Of a stretch of 64,000 nucleotides of DNA, positions 8,833 to 19,274 are shown piece by piece. Where the stretch lies: contig JACKEY010000020.1 in assembly GCA_020632755.1 (NCBI GenBank), forward strand, positions 36,730 through 100,729, read 5' to 3'. Each line of letters begins with the position of its first letter. The stretch's first letter is position 1. The stretch comes from Alphaproteobacteria bacterium (GTDB taxonomy: Bacteria; Myxococcota_A; UBA796; UBA2385). The translations under genes were made by a program, and so were the position numbers. The notes under the pieces were generated by a model that saw nothing but the letters and a program-made list of their open reading frames with translations, was not told where the DNA came from and ran no database searches.

Positions 8833-10207
8833 GGTCCGCGTGGTCGGGATCGTCGGCCTGGCCCTGGCCCTGCGCCTGCTGCGGGTGCCGGCCCGGTGGG
8901 CGACGCCGAACCTGCTGTACGCGTCCTACCCGTCGCACACCGCCGATGCGCTGGCTGCCGGCGACCTCCTGGGGGCGCTGCCCTTCTCGGGGCTGCACCC
9001 GCCGCTGTGGCCGCTGCTGCACGCGCTGACCGAGCTCTTCGCCCCGGTGCCGCTCCTGTGGCTCTGCGGCAGCGCCCTGGCCAGCACCGCCGCCGTGGCC
9101 CTGCTGGCGCGCCGGTCGTGGCTGGCGGCGCTGCTGCTGGCGACGAGCCCCCTGCAGCTGGCCTACGCCGCCGAGATCAACGACTACCCGCTGGCGGTCT
9201 GCCTGGTCGCGGCCTGCATCGCCGCGCGGGCCCCGGCTGAGCAGGGCCGCTGGGGCTGGCTGGCGGCAGCCGGCGCCCTGGCCGCGTGGACCCACGTGCT
9301 GGCCGGGCTCGCGGCGGGCCTCGTGGCGCTCGGCCTGCGCGATCGCTTCAAGGTGCTCGGCGTGATGGCGCTGTGCTGCCTGCCGCTGGTGCCCGGGGTC
9401 GTCGAGGTGCTGGGCGTAGCCGGCACCTTCCGCCAGCCGCCGGTGCGCCCCGCGCTCATCGTGCCCGAGGTCGTCTCGCGCTTCGGGTTGATGTGGCTCG
9501 GCTTCGTGCCGGCCTGGATCGCGGGCCTGCGGAAGGCCCCGTGGCTGCTGGGCCCCACCCTGGGCCTGGGTGGCTTCGTCGCCTTCTTCATCGCCATCGG
9601 CATCGGCGCCCCCCACCAGTTCCCCTACTGGCTGCTGCTGGGCCCGGGCCTGGCGCTGGCCGCCTCCTTCGCGGGGCCCCTCGCCCGTCGCCTCGCCGTA
9701 GTGACCGCCCTCCTCCACGCCCTCCTCCCCCTCCGCCCGCTGCCCGACCTCCTCGCCCTCCCCGACGGCGAGCGCGCGATCGACCTCGCCCTCGCCGAGC
9801 TCGACGCCCCCTGGACCTGCGACGGCGCGCCCTCCCCGGCCTGCAGCGGCGACGCCCTCTACCTGCTGATCACCCGCCGGGCCGACGACGACGACAAGCG
9901 GCCGCTCGACCCGACCCTGTGGCGGCTGGCCCCCTGGCGGGCCCTGCCCCGGGTGCAGCCCTTCGACGGCGCCTGGGACGACTACCGCAACGGCAACCCA
10001 CGCCTGGCGGGCGACCACGTGGTCTACGTCGACGACTGGGCCCGCGAGCGGGTGGCCACCGTGGTCGCGGCCCACCGGCGCACCTTCGTGGTCGTCACGG
10101 ACACCGACGCCACGCAGCCGACGGCGCGCGACATGGCCTCCTGGCTCGGCGCCGAGCCCCAGGTCGTCGGCCCCGATCTGCTGTTCCGGGTCGAGCGCGG
10201 CGACTAG
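8819..10207 (+). CDS. Polytopic membrane protein, GT-C-like, third of three
   Basis: This 462-residue membrane protein has features of the GT39/dolichyl-phosphate-mannose mannosyltransferase-like group: an N-terminal helix followed by a loop (ASYPSHTADALAAGD), a SGLHPPLWPLLHAL segment, and PLQLAYAAEINDYPLAV. The His-Pro-Pro-Leu and Glu-Ile-Asn-Asp-Tyr-Pro phrases are typical of this superfamily. A soluble C-terminal domain of about 140 residues follows. It overlaps the upstream gene by 14 bases. Its TAG stop is shared, on the opposite strand, with the TAG of the cytochrome gene (CTAG at 10204-10207). Of the four membrane proteins here it is the best glycosyltransferase candidate. Confidence 0.72.
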   Translation: MARIEVRVVGIVGLALALRLLRVPARWATPNLLYASYPSHTADALAAGDLLGALPFSGLHPPLWPLLHALTELFAPVPLLWLCGSALASTAAVALLARRSWLAALLLATSPLQLAYAAEINDYPLAVCLVAACIAARAPAEQGRWGWLAAAGALAAWTHVLAGLAAGLVALGLRDRFKVLGVMALCCLPLVPGVVEVLGVAGTFRQPPVRPALIVPEVVSRFGLMWLGFVPAWIAGLRKAPWLLGPTLGLGGFVAFFIAIGIGAPHQFPYWLLLGPGLALAASFAGPLARRLAVVTALLHALLPLRPLPDLLALPDGERAIDLALAELDAPWTCDGAPSPACSGDALYLLITRRADDDDKRPLDPTLWRLAPWRALPRVQPFDGAWDDYRNGNPRLAGDHVVYVDDWARERVATVVAAHRRTFVVVTDTDATQPTARDMASWLGAEPQVVGPDLLFRVERGD

Positions 10208-11778
10208 AGCGGGTGCACTTCGGGGGCGCCGCCCTGGCAGGTGGCGCGCCGCAGGTAGCTCTCGAAGTCGAAGTCCGGGCTGTTCGCCGGGTCGTGGCAG
10301 CCGGTGCAGGTCTGCTCGGTGATGGGCTCGGCTTCGATGCGGGCGTCGCTCGGGTGGCCGCGCAGCGGGCCGTGGCAGGACTCGCACTGCACGGCCTTGA
10401 ACCGCCGCACGTCGGCTTCGTCCACGCCGCCCATGCCGCCGGGGCGGGCCCAGCCGGTCGTGTGGCAGGGCACGCACTCGACGTTCTTCACGGCGTCGCG
10501 CTGCACCAGGCTCTGCCAGGCCTGGGCGTGGTCGGTGAAGGTCCAGCGGGTGAACTCGTCGAGGTGGCAGGTCGTGCACTTCGCGGCGGTCGCGTAGCCG
10601 TCCTCGGCGGGGGGCGGCGGTGCGGCGGCCAGGGCGGCGGCCTGCTGGACGGCTTCGGTCTGGAAGGCGCCGAGCAGATCGTCGACGGCGGGGGTCGGCC
10701 GGTCCAGGTCCTCGCCCAGGGGGCGGCTCTCGAGCCAGGCCAGGTTGCGGCCGGTGGCCTGGTCCTGGAGCTCGGCCTCGGCCTTGGTCAGGGCGGGCTC
10801 TTCGGCGCGGGCCGGGTCGTCGGCGGCCAGCTGGCGCAGGGTCATCAGGCTGCGCCAGGTCTCGGCCCGCGGGCGCAGCTCCAGGGCGCGGTCCCGGTCG
10901 GCGCCCAGGCGGGTGGACAGGATCTGCACGTAGCGGCCGCGGTCGGGCGCTTCCACCACCGGGACGTCGTCGACCACGCGCGGGTCTTCGTACTGGCCGC
11001 CGGGGGTCGTCAGCACGGCGGCGATGCCGTCGACCTCGCGGGCGAGGGTGTTCGCGCCGTCGGCGTCGACGTTGCCGAGCAGCACGACGAGGTCGAGGTC
11101 GTCGGGCAGGGCATCGACCGCCTGGTGGGCGGCGGTGACCGGGTCCAGCGCCGTCAGGCCGTGGTCGTCCGGGGGAGGGGCGGAGATGCCGACGACGCCC
11201 AGCCGCAGCCCGTCGCGCTCGAGGACGATGGAGGGCGGCAGGACGAGGGCCCCGTCGGTATCGGCCCAGGTGGCGCTGATCGCCGGCGGCCGAGCGGTCG
11301 AGATGATCTGGTCGAGGGGGAGGGCGAGCAGATCGCTGGGCCCGGGGACCCAGGCGTCCACCCCGACGCGCTCGGACAGCTCGAGGACCAGCCGGGCGCG
11401 GGCGTCCTGGTCGCGGCGGAAGGCGGAGGTGCCCTTGACCAGGAGCTCACCGGCGTCGAGCTGGAAGAGGGGGCCGGTGTGGGGCACCTGGGACAGGAGG
11501 TTGCTGCGCCGCCGGAAGCCGCCGTAGGGCAGCGTGGGGCAGCCGCAGGGCTCGATCTCGCCGCGGACCTCGCCGGTGAGGGCGATGGACAGCTCGCGCT
11601 GGGGGCGGGCGTCGCCGGCCGGGCGCTCGTGGGCGTCGGGGCGGCGATCGGGCAGGACCGGCAGCGGGTCGGTGTCGGCGGAAGTCGGCCCCTGCCCGGT
11701 GCAACCCGCCAGCGCGGCGGCGAGCGTCAGGACCCGGGTGACACCTGTCAAGGGGCTGTGGATTCGAAGCGGCTTCAT
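10204..11778 (-). CDS. Tetraheme c-type cytochrome lipoprotein with UshA-like domain
   Basis: This 524-residue exported lipoprotein has a signal peptide ending in the lipobox LAGC. Residues from about 60 to 300 resemble the calcineurin-like/UshA-type domain seen in deltaproteobacterial cytochrome fusions (IALTGEVRGEIEPCGCP, PYGGFRRR, LGVVGISAPP). The C-terminal part has four CxxCH heme sites at residues 401, 435, 465 and 491 and extra histidines such as FTDHAQAW, as in cytochrome c554-type multiheme proteins. The likely role is periplasmic electron transfer, perhaps to a small oxidised nitrogen or sulfur species, but no substrate can be named. The usual full set of metallophosphatase ligands is not evident, so the first domain may be structural. 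Confidence 0.85.
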   Translation of the reverse strand: MKPLRIHSPLTGVTRVLTLAAALAGCTGQGPTSADTDPLPVLPDRRPDAHERPAGDARPQRELSIALTGEVRGEIEPCGCPTLPYGGFRRRSNLLSQVPHTGPLFQLDAGELLVKGTSAFRRDQDARARLVLELSERVGVDAWVPGPSDLLALPLDQIISTARPPAISATWADTDGALVLPPSIVLERDGLRLGVVGISAPPPDDHGLTALDPVTAAHQAVDALPDDLDLVVLLGNVDADGANTLAREVDGIAAVLTTPGGQYEDPRVVDDVPVVEAPDRGRYVQILSTRLGADRDRALELRPRAETWRSLMTLRQLAADDPARAEEPALTKAEAELQDQATGRNLAWLESRPLGEDLDRPTPAVDDLLGAFQTEAVQQAAALAAAPPPPAEDGYATAAKCTTCHLDEFTRWTFTDHAQAWQSLVQRDAVKNVECVPCHTTGWARPGGMGGVDEADVRRFKAVQCESCHGPLRGHPSDARIEAEPITEQTCTGCHDPANSPDFDFESYLRRATCQGGAPEVHPL

Positions 11779-11832
11779 TGAGGAGCACCCTAATCGCAGG
11801 CAAGGTCGGGGTCCTCAGGGCGCCCGGGTCGG

Positions 11833-11857
11833 GGTAGGCGAATTGCCGCCTCGAAGC
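11833..11857. repeat. Short dispersed palindromic repeat, copy 2
   Basis: This copy has the same ends as copy 1 at 4281-4307 (GGTAGGCGA at the left, CGCCTCGAAGC at the right) but five instead of seven bases between them. It lies in the divergent intergenic region 11779-11904 between the cytochrome and protease genes. Confidence 0.5.
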
Positions 11858-11904
11858 GCCCTGCAAGGGACCGCCTCCTTCCGGACCGCACACAAGGGAA
11901 CGAC

Positions 11905-14841
11905 ATGCTCGCGCTCATCGCCCTCGGCCTGCCTGCCCTCGCTTTCTCCCCCGACGCCGACACCCACATCGGGGTCGAGCCGACCCGCGTGTACCGGACC
12001 CACCTCGAAGTCCAGCGGCTGTGGCGCAACGGCGCGGCCTGGCAGGCCTTCGTCGACGGCGACGGCCAGGGCTGGCAGGCGCGGTTCGACGAGCGCACCG
12101 GGCTGCCGCTGTCGGCCTGGGGTCCGCCGATCCTGCTCGGCCAGCTGGACTCGGCCCAGGCCGTGGACGCCGCGCTGTACGACTTCTTCTCGCGCAACCC
12201 CGGGCTGATCGGCGTGCCGGTCGACGAGCTCGCCCTGCGCGCGGTGCACTTCGACGAAGCCCGCCAGGCCTGGTCGGTGCAGCTGGCCCACGTGGTCAGC
12301 GGCCCCCAGGCCGACGCCGGCGGCTTCGACCCCGGCGTGGACACCGACGCGGCCACGGCCCTGTCGATGGCCCTCGACCCGCTGGGCATCGGCGGCGCGC
12401 TGGCCGACGACGCCATCGACTTCACGCCCGTGCTCGACGCCAGCGGTGTCGACGTGTGGCGCGGCGGCGTGCAGGTCTTCGTCCGCAACGGCGCCATCCA
12501 GATGATCCAGGTGCAGACGCACCCCGGCGCCGCCGACGTCCAGGACGACCCGGTCGTGGGCGCGCCCGAAGCGGTCGAGGTCGCCATCGCCGACGGCCCC
12601 GAGCCGGCTGCGGACCACCAGGTCGAAGGCGCCCGCCTGGTCGTGCTGCCGATCGAGAAGTGGGGCATCGGCGTGGACGCGCCCTTCGGCCAGACCGGCA
12701 CCGGGCTGGACTACGTGCTGGCCTGGGAGGTGCGCACCCGCACGACCGCTCCCGTGGGCCTGTGGGTCGGCTTCGTCGACGCCACCACCGGCGAGCTGCT
12801 GCACGTCTACAACGAGGTCCGCTACGTGCAGGGCACCGTGTCGGGCCAGCACGACGTGCGCACGGTGGACGGCGAGATGATGGTCAGCCCGCTGCCGAAC
12901 CTGCGGGTCAGCAGCGGCTCGAGCAGCGTCTACACCGACGTCGACGGCGCCTACGACATCTCCGGCAGCACCGCGACCGCCGAGCTCCGGGGCTCGCAGG
13001 TGCGCGTCGTGAACAACACCGGTGGCGAAGGCGAGCTCGACCTGACCGGCGGCGATCAGGTCTTCAAGGACGACGACGCCACCCAGGCCGAGATCGACAG
13101 CTACGTCTTCCTGGAACAGGTCATCGACTGGAAGCAGACCCACGCCCCCGACGTGCGCTTCGACGGCGTGCTGCGGTCCAACGTGAACCTCAACAGCACC
13201 TGCAACGCCTACTTCGACGGGTCGGTCAACTTCTACAAGTCCGGCGACGGCTGCAACAACACCGGCCGCATCGCCGACGTGAACTACCACGAGTGGGGCC
13301 ACGGCTTTCACTACTACAGCCTGACCAGCGGCAGCTTCGACGGGTCCATGTCCGAAGGCATCGCCGACGTCGTCGCCTTCTTCATGACCGGCGACAGCAC
13401 CATCGCGCCCTACTTCATGACCAACGGCTCGGGCATCCGGGACGTGGCCCCCAACCGCAGCTACCCGGGCGACGTCACCGGCGAGGTGCACGCCGACGGG
13501 CTCATCTACGCCGGCGCCGTGTGGGACCTGTGGGACCTGCTCGAGGACGAGTACGGCGCCGACGTCGGCTACGAGACCGCGATCGACATCTTCGCCCAGG
13601 GCATCAAGTCGGGCCCGACCCTGGCCAACGCCTACGACGCGACGGTGCTCGGCGACGACGACGACAACGACCTGAGCAACGGCACGCCGCACCAGTGCCT
13701 GATCCTGGAGGCCTTCCAGGCCCACGGCCTGAGCCCGGCCGGCGGCGAAGGCGCCCTGATGCTGCTGGACCACGAAGCGCTGGGCAACCAGCCGGTGAGC
13801 GCGTCGGAGTACGCCATCAGCGGCGACCTGCTGAACCTGGCGCCCGAGTGCAACGACTTCAGCCTGGCCGAGGGGCTCGTGCACTACAGCACCGACGGCG
13901 GCGAGACCTGGGCCACGGCACCGCTGACCGCCGCGGGCGAAGGCGTGCAAGGCGCGATCCCCGCCCAGCCCGCCGGCACGGTGGTCCACTACTACCTGAC
14001 CGCCAAGGGCGCCGACGGCACCGAGGTCGGCAGCCCCTCCGGCAAGTCGATCAACCCCTACAGCTTCGTCGTCGGCGAGATGGTCCAGCTCTACTGCGAG
14101 GACTTCGAGGCCGACGACGGCGGCTACCTCAGCGAGCTGCTCGACGGCGCCGACGAGCTCGGCGCCAACGACTGGATGTGGGGCACGCCCCGCGGCATGG
14201 GCGGCGACCCCGACTTCGCCTTCAGCGGCGACAAGGTCTGGGGCAACGACCTGGGCGGCGGCAACTACAACGGCGAGTACCAGAACGACAAGCACAACCG
14301 CCTGTCCAGCACGGGCATCGACGTGTCCGGCCACGACACCGTCGTGCTGCAGTTCCGGCGCTGGCTCAACGTCGAGGACGGCTACTGGGATCACGCCCGC
14401 GTGGTCATGGTCGGCGCCGACGACGGCGACGATCGCATCGTGTGGGCCAACTTCGGCAGCAGCGGCGGCGAGAGCGTCGACCACGAGGACCACCACCAGG
14501 ACGACCAGTGGACCCTGCACAGCCAGACCCTGGACGTCGCCGGCATGAACGAGCTGATCGTCGGCTGGGACATCGTCAGTGACGGCGGCCTGACCTTCGG
14601 CGGCTGGACCATCGACGACGTCTGCGTCTACGCGGTCGAAGGCGCCGAGAACCCCGGTGACGGCGGCAACGGCGGCAGCGACAGCGGACTCGGCGGGGCC
14701 GACGCGGGTGCCGACGGCGGCGACGACTGGACGGTCGAGAAGGGCGGCTGCAGCTGCAGCGCCTCTCCGGCGGCGGCGCCCGGCTTCGGCCTGGCGGGCC
14801 TGGCCCTCGGCCTGCTGGCCCTGGTCCGCCGGCGGAAGTGA
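11905..14841 (+). CDS. Secreted M36 (fungalysin)-like zinc metalloprotease with MYXO-CTERM
   Basis: This is a 978-residue exported protease. The first 13 residues form a short signal peptide, and a propeptide-like region continues to about residue 320. The catalytic domain has HEWGH at 462-466 (zinc ligands His462 and His466, general base Glu463) and a downstream SEGIADVVAFF with Glu484 as the probable third ligand, as in M4/M36 enzymes. A beta-rich accessory region follows (VHYSTDGGETWATAPL, then a jelly-roll-like domain around EDFEADDGGY). The protein ends in a Gly/Asp linker, GGCSCSAS, a Leu-rich helix and RRRK, a clear MYXO-CTERM. It is probably exported, matured and anchored at the cell surface for extracellular protein degradation. 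The stop overlaps the next GTG. Confidence 0.92.
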   Translation: MLALIALGLPALAFSPDADTHIGVEPTRVYRTHLEVQRLWRNGAAWQAFVDGDGQGWQARFDERTGLPLSAWGPPILLGQLDSAQAVDAALYDFFSRNPGLIGVPVDELALRAVHFDEARQAWSVQLAHVVSGPQADAGGFDPGVDTDAATALSMALDPLGIGGALADDAIDFTPVLDASGVDVWRGGVQVFVRNGAIQMIQVQTHPGAADVQDDPVVGAPEAVEVAIADGPEPAADHQVEGARLVVLPIEKWGIGVDAPFGQTGTGLDYVLAWEVRTRTTAPVGLWVGFVDATTGELLHVYNEVRYVQGTVSGQHDVRTVDGEMMVSPLPNLRVSSGSSSVYTDVDGAYDISGSTATAELRGSQVRVVNNTGGEGELDLTGGDQVFKDDDATQAEIDSYVFLEQVIDWKQTHAPDVRFDGVLRSNVNLNSTCNAYFDGSVNFYKSGDGCNNTGRIADVNYHEWGHGFHYYSLTSGSFDGSMSEGIADVVAFFMTGDSTIAPYFMTNGSGIRDVAPNRSYPGDVTGEVHADGLIYAGAVWDLWDLLEDEYGADVGYETAIDIFAQGIKSGPTLANAYDATVLGDDDDNDLSNGTPHQCLILEAFQAHGLSPAGGEGALMLLDHEALGNQPVSASEYAISGDLLNLAPECNDFSLAEGLVHYSTDGGETWATAPLTAAGEGVQGAIPAQPAGTVVHYYLTAKGADGTEVGSPSGKSINPYSFVVGEMVQLYCEDFEADDGGYLSELLDGADELGANDWMWGTPRGMGGDPDFAFSGDKVWGNDLGGGNYNGEYQNDKHNRLSSTGIDVSGHDTVVLQFRRWLNVEDGYWDHARVVMVGADDGDDRIVWANFGSSGGESVDHEDHHQDDQWTLHSQTLDVAGMNELIVGWDIVSDGGLTFGGWTIDDVCVYAVEGAENPGDGGNGGSDSGLGGADAGADGGDDWTVEKGGCSCSASPAAAPGFGLAGLALGLLALVRRRK

Positions 14842-15452
14842 GCGCCCTCCTGCTGGCCCTGGCGCTCGCCCTGCCGGCGGGCGCCACCCGGGACCCGGTG
14901 CCCTACCGCCAGGACCTGGCGCGGCGGGTGGCGGCCTCGGCCGAGGCGCTCAACCTGCGGGGCAAGCACCAGGAAGCCATCGACCTGTGCCGCGAGCACG
15001 GGCGCCGGCTCGGCGTCGCCGCGGACGTGGCCTATGAAGAGGGCCTGGCGTGGAACGCGCTCGGCGAGAAGGGCAAGGCCCGCAAGGCCTACGGCGCGGC
15101 CATCGAAGCCGACCCGCGGCACGCCGCCGCCCGCTACGACCGGGCCGAGCTGCTCATCGAGGCCGGCGAGCTCGATGCGGCGGAGGAGGACCTGCTGGTC
15201 GCCGCCGAGGAGCGCAGCGACCACTGGGCGGCCTTCTTCCGGCTGGCCGAGCTGGCCGCCCGACGGGGCGACGCCGACGGCTTCGAGCGGTTCATGATGG
15301 AGGCGGTCCGCAACGGCTGGGACCTGCGGTCGGTGGTGACCGATCCCGACTGGAAGGGCTTCGCCAGGGACCCGGAGCTCGGCGCGGTGCTCAAGCGCGT
15401 CGCGACCGTGTACTACGACGTGGCCGTCTACGAGGCGCTGATCGCCGAGTAG
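14838..15452 (+). CDS. Exported TPR protein
   Basis: The 204-residue product begins with a hydrophobic signal peptide (MSALLLALALALPAGA). It then has two or three tetratricopeptide repeats, seen in NALGEKGKARKAYGAAIEAD and YDRAELLIEAGELDAAEEDL. The GTG at 14838 overlaps the protease TGA, so translation is coupled to the metalloprotease. It may be a periplasmic partner of the protease or of its sorting pathway. No catalytic motif is visible. Confidence 0.8.
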   Translation: MSALLLALALALPAGATRDPVPYRQDLARRVAASAEALNLRGKHQEAIDLCREHGRRLGVAADVAYEEGLAWNALGEKGKARKAYGAAIEADPRHAAARYDRAELLIEAGELDAAEEDLLVAAEERSDHWAAFFRLAELAARRGDADGFERFMMEAVRNGWDLRSVVTDPDWKGFARDPELGAVLKRVATVYYDVAVYEALIAE

Positions 15453-15481
15453 GGCGCCTCGCCCACGCCCCCGAGACGCAG

Positions 15482-15516
15482 CGCGGGCCCGAGGGGACAC
15501 GCCCCCCGGGCCCGCG
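15482..15516. terminator. Bidirectional hairpin terminator between the TPR gene and groEL
   Basis: CGCGGGCCCG at 15482-15491 pairs perfectly with CGGGCCCGCG at 15507-15516. An inner GGGG/CCCC pairing leaves a five-base loop after one mismatch. It lies between two convergent genes and has no T tract on either strand, as is common in very GC-rich genomes. Confidence 0.7.
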
Positions 15517-15537
15517 GTGGTCAGAGACCCGGAGGTC

Positions 15538-17130
<1,593 letters not shown>

Positions 17131-17209
17131 GTGTGCCTCCTTGGTTTCAGTCGGATGATGAGAAGGGAAGAGGGGGAGGGGTTGCGGATCCGGTCGATCA
17201 GCGGGACAC

Positions 17210-17503
17210 TCAGTCCTCGATGATCCCCAGGATGTCGTCCTCGCGCAGGATCAGGCGATCCTCACCGTCGATCTTGATCTCGGTCCCGGCGTACTTGCCG
17301 AAGACCACCTTGTCGCCGACCTTCACGGTCAGCTCGGTCACGCCGCCGTCGTCGGAGACGCGGCCGTTGCCGACGGCCAGGACCTCGCCCTGCACCGGCT
17401 TCTCCTTGCTGGCGGTCTCGGGCAGGAACAGGCCCGACGCGGTCTTGGTGGGCTCCTCGGAGCGCTTGACGAGGACACGATCGAAGAGGGGACGGATGTT
17501 CAT
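17210..17503 (-). CDS. groES: Co-chaperonin GroES
   Basis: This is the 97-residue lid of the GroEL chamber, complete from MNIRPLFDRVLVKR to ILGIIED. It has the mobile loop (TKTASGLFLPETASKEKP), the roof-loop region (GDKVVFGKYAGTEI) and the conserved VSDDGG region. A strong TGGAGG ribosome site precedes the ATG. It is first in the groESL operon and is expressed from the putative promoter at 17676-17703. No CIRCE inverted repeat was found upstream, so HrcA control is not supported by the sequence. Confidence 0.98.
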   Translation of the reverse strand: MNIRPLFDRVLVKRSEEPTKTASGLFLPETASKEKPVQGEVLAVGNGRVSDDGGVTELTVKVGDKVVFGKYAGTEIKIDGEDRLILREDDILGIIED

Positions 17504-17675
17504 GGCTCATCCTCCAGGGGAGTGGGGTTGGCTCGGTAGGAACGCCCTCCGGGGGGACCCCGGGGACGCGGAAGGTGCGTCTTGCAGGACGGGTGCAGGG
17601 AGACAGGGCGTCTCGCGCTCCGTCGAGGACGGAAGGGCGCTCGCAGGTGCGGGCCCGATCCGCCGGCTCGGCGCA

Positions 17676-17703
17676 GGACTAGTCACATCGGGCAGGGGGT
17701 CAA
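17676..17703 (-). promoter_or_regulatory. Putative sigma70-type promoter of groESL
   Basis: On the minus strand TTGACC (17698-17703) and TAGTCC (17676-17681) are separated by 16 bases. Transcription would start near 17669, giving a leader of about 165 bases before groES. The rest of this roughly 290-bp intergenic region shows no other obvious element. Confidence 0.5.
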
Positions 17704-17790
17704 GCGAGGGCCACGACAATTCGTGCCTTCCGACACGGAACCCCCGCCGCCATCGTGATCTCGGAGAACCACGACCGCACAGGAGGCGAC

Positions 17791-18486
17791 ATGGGCCGAG
17801 ACCCCCACGACCGTGATGCCCCGGTCCGCCTGGACCACGAACCGAGGGCGAGCCTGGACCGCGAGTCCGACAACCTGTTCGACTTCTTCCTCGATCACGT
17901 CGAGCAGGCCGTCGTCGGCAACGCCGCGCCCGTCAGCGAGGAGAGCGTCTGGTACCTGACGAGCCTGCTCGTCGACCGGTCGCGGCCCGACGAGTCCGAG
18001 CAGCCCGACACCCTCGTCGAGCTGCACCTGCAGGCCCGCACCGGCGACCGCAGCACCGCGATCCGCGCCTACCGGCACCTGGGCGACCGGGCGCTCTACG
18101 TCAGCGGCTTCTTCCGCCAGAGCCTGGCCCGCAAGCTGGTCAGCCGGAAGTACTACCTGGACATGGGCGCCGCGGCCTACGACAGCCTGGCCGGGCTCCT
18201 GCGCGCCGCCGGCTTCGGCGGGGCCGCCCTGGTCGGGGACGGCGGCGGCGGCAGCAAGGGCCTGGACGGCATCTACGACGAGCTGGCCCACGCCTTCGAG
18301 AGCTGCAGCGAGGTGCTCGGCGAGGTCTGCGAGACCGTCCGCGAGCAGGCCCGGGGCGAGCTGTCCGACGCCGACATCCTGGCGCTCTACGAGGAGTGGC
18401 AGGCCACCGGCAGCCCGCGCATCGCCAACAAGCTCGCCCGGCTGGGCCTGGTCCCCGCCGGAGCCCTTCCCGCCGGGAGCGCCTGA
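17791..18486 (+). CDS. Conserved-looking hypothetical protein
   Basis: This 231-residue soluble protein is rich in charged residues and helices, for example SVWYLTSLLVDRSR, YRHLGDRALYVSGFFRQSL and YYLDMGAAAYDSLA. The ATG at 17791 was chosen over the GTG at 17755 because AGGAGG sits at 17781-17786. The next gene starts directly after its stop, so the two form a pair. No family is recognised. The position beside groESL and rpoZ suggests a housekeeping or stress-linked role, but that is only context. Confidence 0.75.
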   Translation: MGRDPHDRDAPVRLDHEPRASLDRESDNLFDFFLDHVEQAVVGNAAPVSEESVWYLTSLLVDRSRPDESEQPDTLVELHLQARTGDRSTAIRAYRHLGDRALYVSGFFRQSLARKLVSRKYYLDMGAAAYDSLAGLLRAAGFGGAALVGDGGGGSKGLDGIYDELAHAFESCSEVLGEVCETVREQARGELSDADILALYEEWQATGSPRIANKLARLGLVPAGALPAGSA

Positions 18487-19104
18487 GTGCTGGCCCTCGT
18501 CCAGCGGCAGCTGCAGGCGCTGTACCGGGTGGATGCCCCGGAGATCGGCCCCTTCCTGATGAACGAGGCGCAGCTCGACGAGGTGCTGGGCGAGGACCGG
18601 CGCCCGGCCGACGAGTGGGTGCTGGTGCGGCAGGAGGACGATGCCCTGGACCTGGGGGTGTTCATCGCCGACAGCCACCTGCAGGCGCTTTCAAGCGTGG
18701 CCCACCTCGCCGAGGCTGCCCACGCCTGCTTCCGCGCCCTGTGCGCCGCGGTCGAGGGCGTGAGCCACTTCCTGCTGCTCGTCGACCGGGCGCAGCGCGG
18801 AGAGCCTGTGTCGATGCTCGAGCTCGAGACCCAGGCCGAGGTCGACAAGTACCTCACCGCCGCGCTGCACCAGCCGGAGCGCCGGGCCGAGTGGAGCCGT
18901 CGCTTGTTCGACGATGCCGCCCTCGCCGACGGCCTCTCCCCCGACGAGCAGCACCGCTACACCGAGGCGGCGCGGCTGGCCCGGGCCTGGGTCGGCCAGC
19001 TCGAGCGCCTGCCCCACACCCAGGCGATCATCGACCAGCAGCGGGACTTCTGGCGGCAGAGCGGGCACCGTCGCATGCAGCGGCTGCGGGCGCTGGCAGG
19101 CTGA
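18487..19104 (+). CDS. Hypothetical protein paired with the upstream gene
   Basis: This 205-residue, mostly alpha-helical protein starts at a GTG that directly follows the TGA of the 17791 gene. It has no signal peptide and no catalytic motif. Notable segments are QRQLQALYRVDAPEIGPFLM at the N-terminus and SHFLLLVDRAQRG in the middle. The immediate coupling implies the two proteins are made in step and may form a complex. The function is unknown. Confidence 0.75.
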   Translation: MLALVQRQLQALYRVDAPEIGPFLMNEAQLDEVLGEDRRPADEWVLVRQEDDALDLGVFIADSHLQALSSVAHLAEAAHACFRALCAAVEGVSHFLLLVDRAQRGEPVSMLELETQAEVDKYLTAALHQPERRAEWSRRLFDDAALADGLSPDEQHRYTEAARLARAWVGQLERLPHTQAIIDQQRDFWRQSGHRRMQRLRALAG

Positions 19105-19135
19105 GCGCCGGCGGTCTCCGCGGCCGTGGCGCCGG

Positions 19136-19164
19136 TTGACGGGCGCTTGCGCCGCCAATAGGGA
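19136..19164 (+). promoter_or_regulatory. Putative promoter upstream of rpoZ
   Basis: TTGACG at 19136-19141 is followed, after 17 bases, by TAGGGA at 19159-19164. The spacer contains the palindrome GGCGCTTGCGCC. The leader to rpoZ would be about 105 bases. The -10 match is weak. Confidence 0.35.
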
Positions 19165-19274
19165 GGTCCGCTGTCAGGCCGGATCCGTGCGCCGCGTGTG
19201 TCTCGCGGCTGCCTGCTTCCGGAGACTGTCCAGCGGGAGACCGCTGGGAACCTCGAACATCCCCTGGAGGGACC

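Noticed and set aside
11815..14520. A 901-codon open frame antisense to the M36 protease gene
   Set aside because: The plus strand has a clear protease with HEWGH and MYXO-CTERM. The antisense product is an Ala/Val/Asp-rich repeat without structure.
17504..17790. CIRCE operator (TTAGCACTC and its inverted partner) for HrcA before groES
   Set aside because: I looked for it on both strands and found no match.
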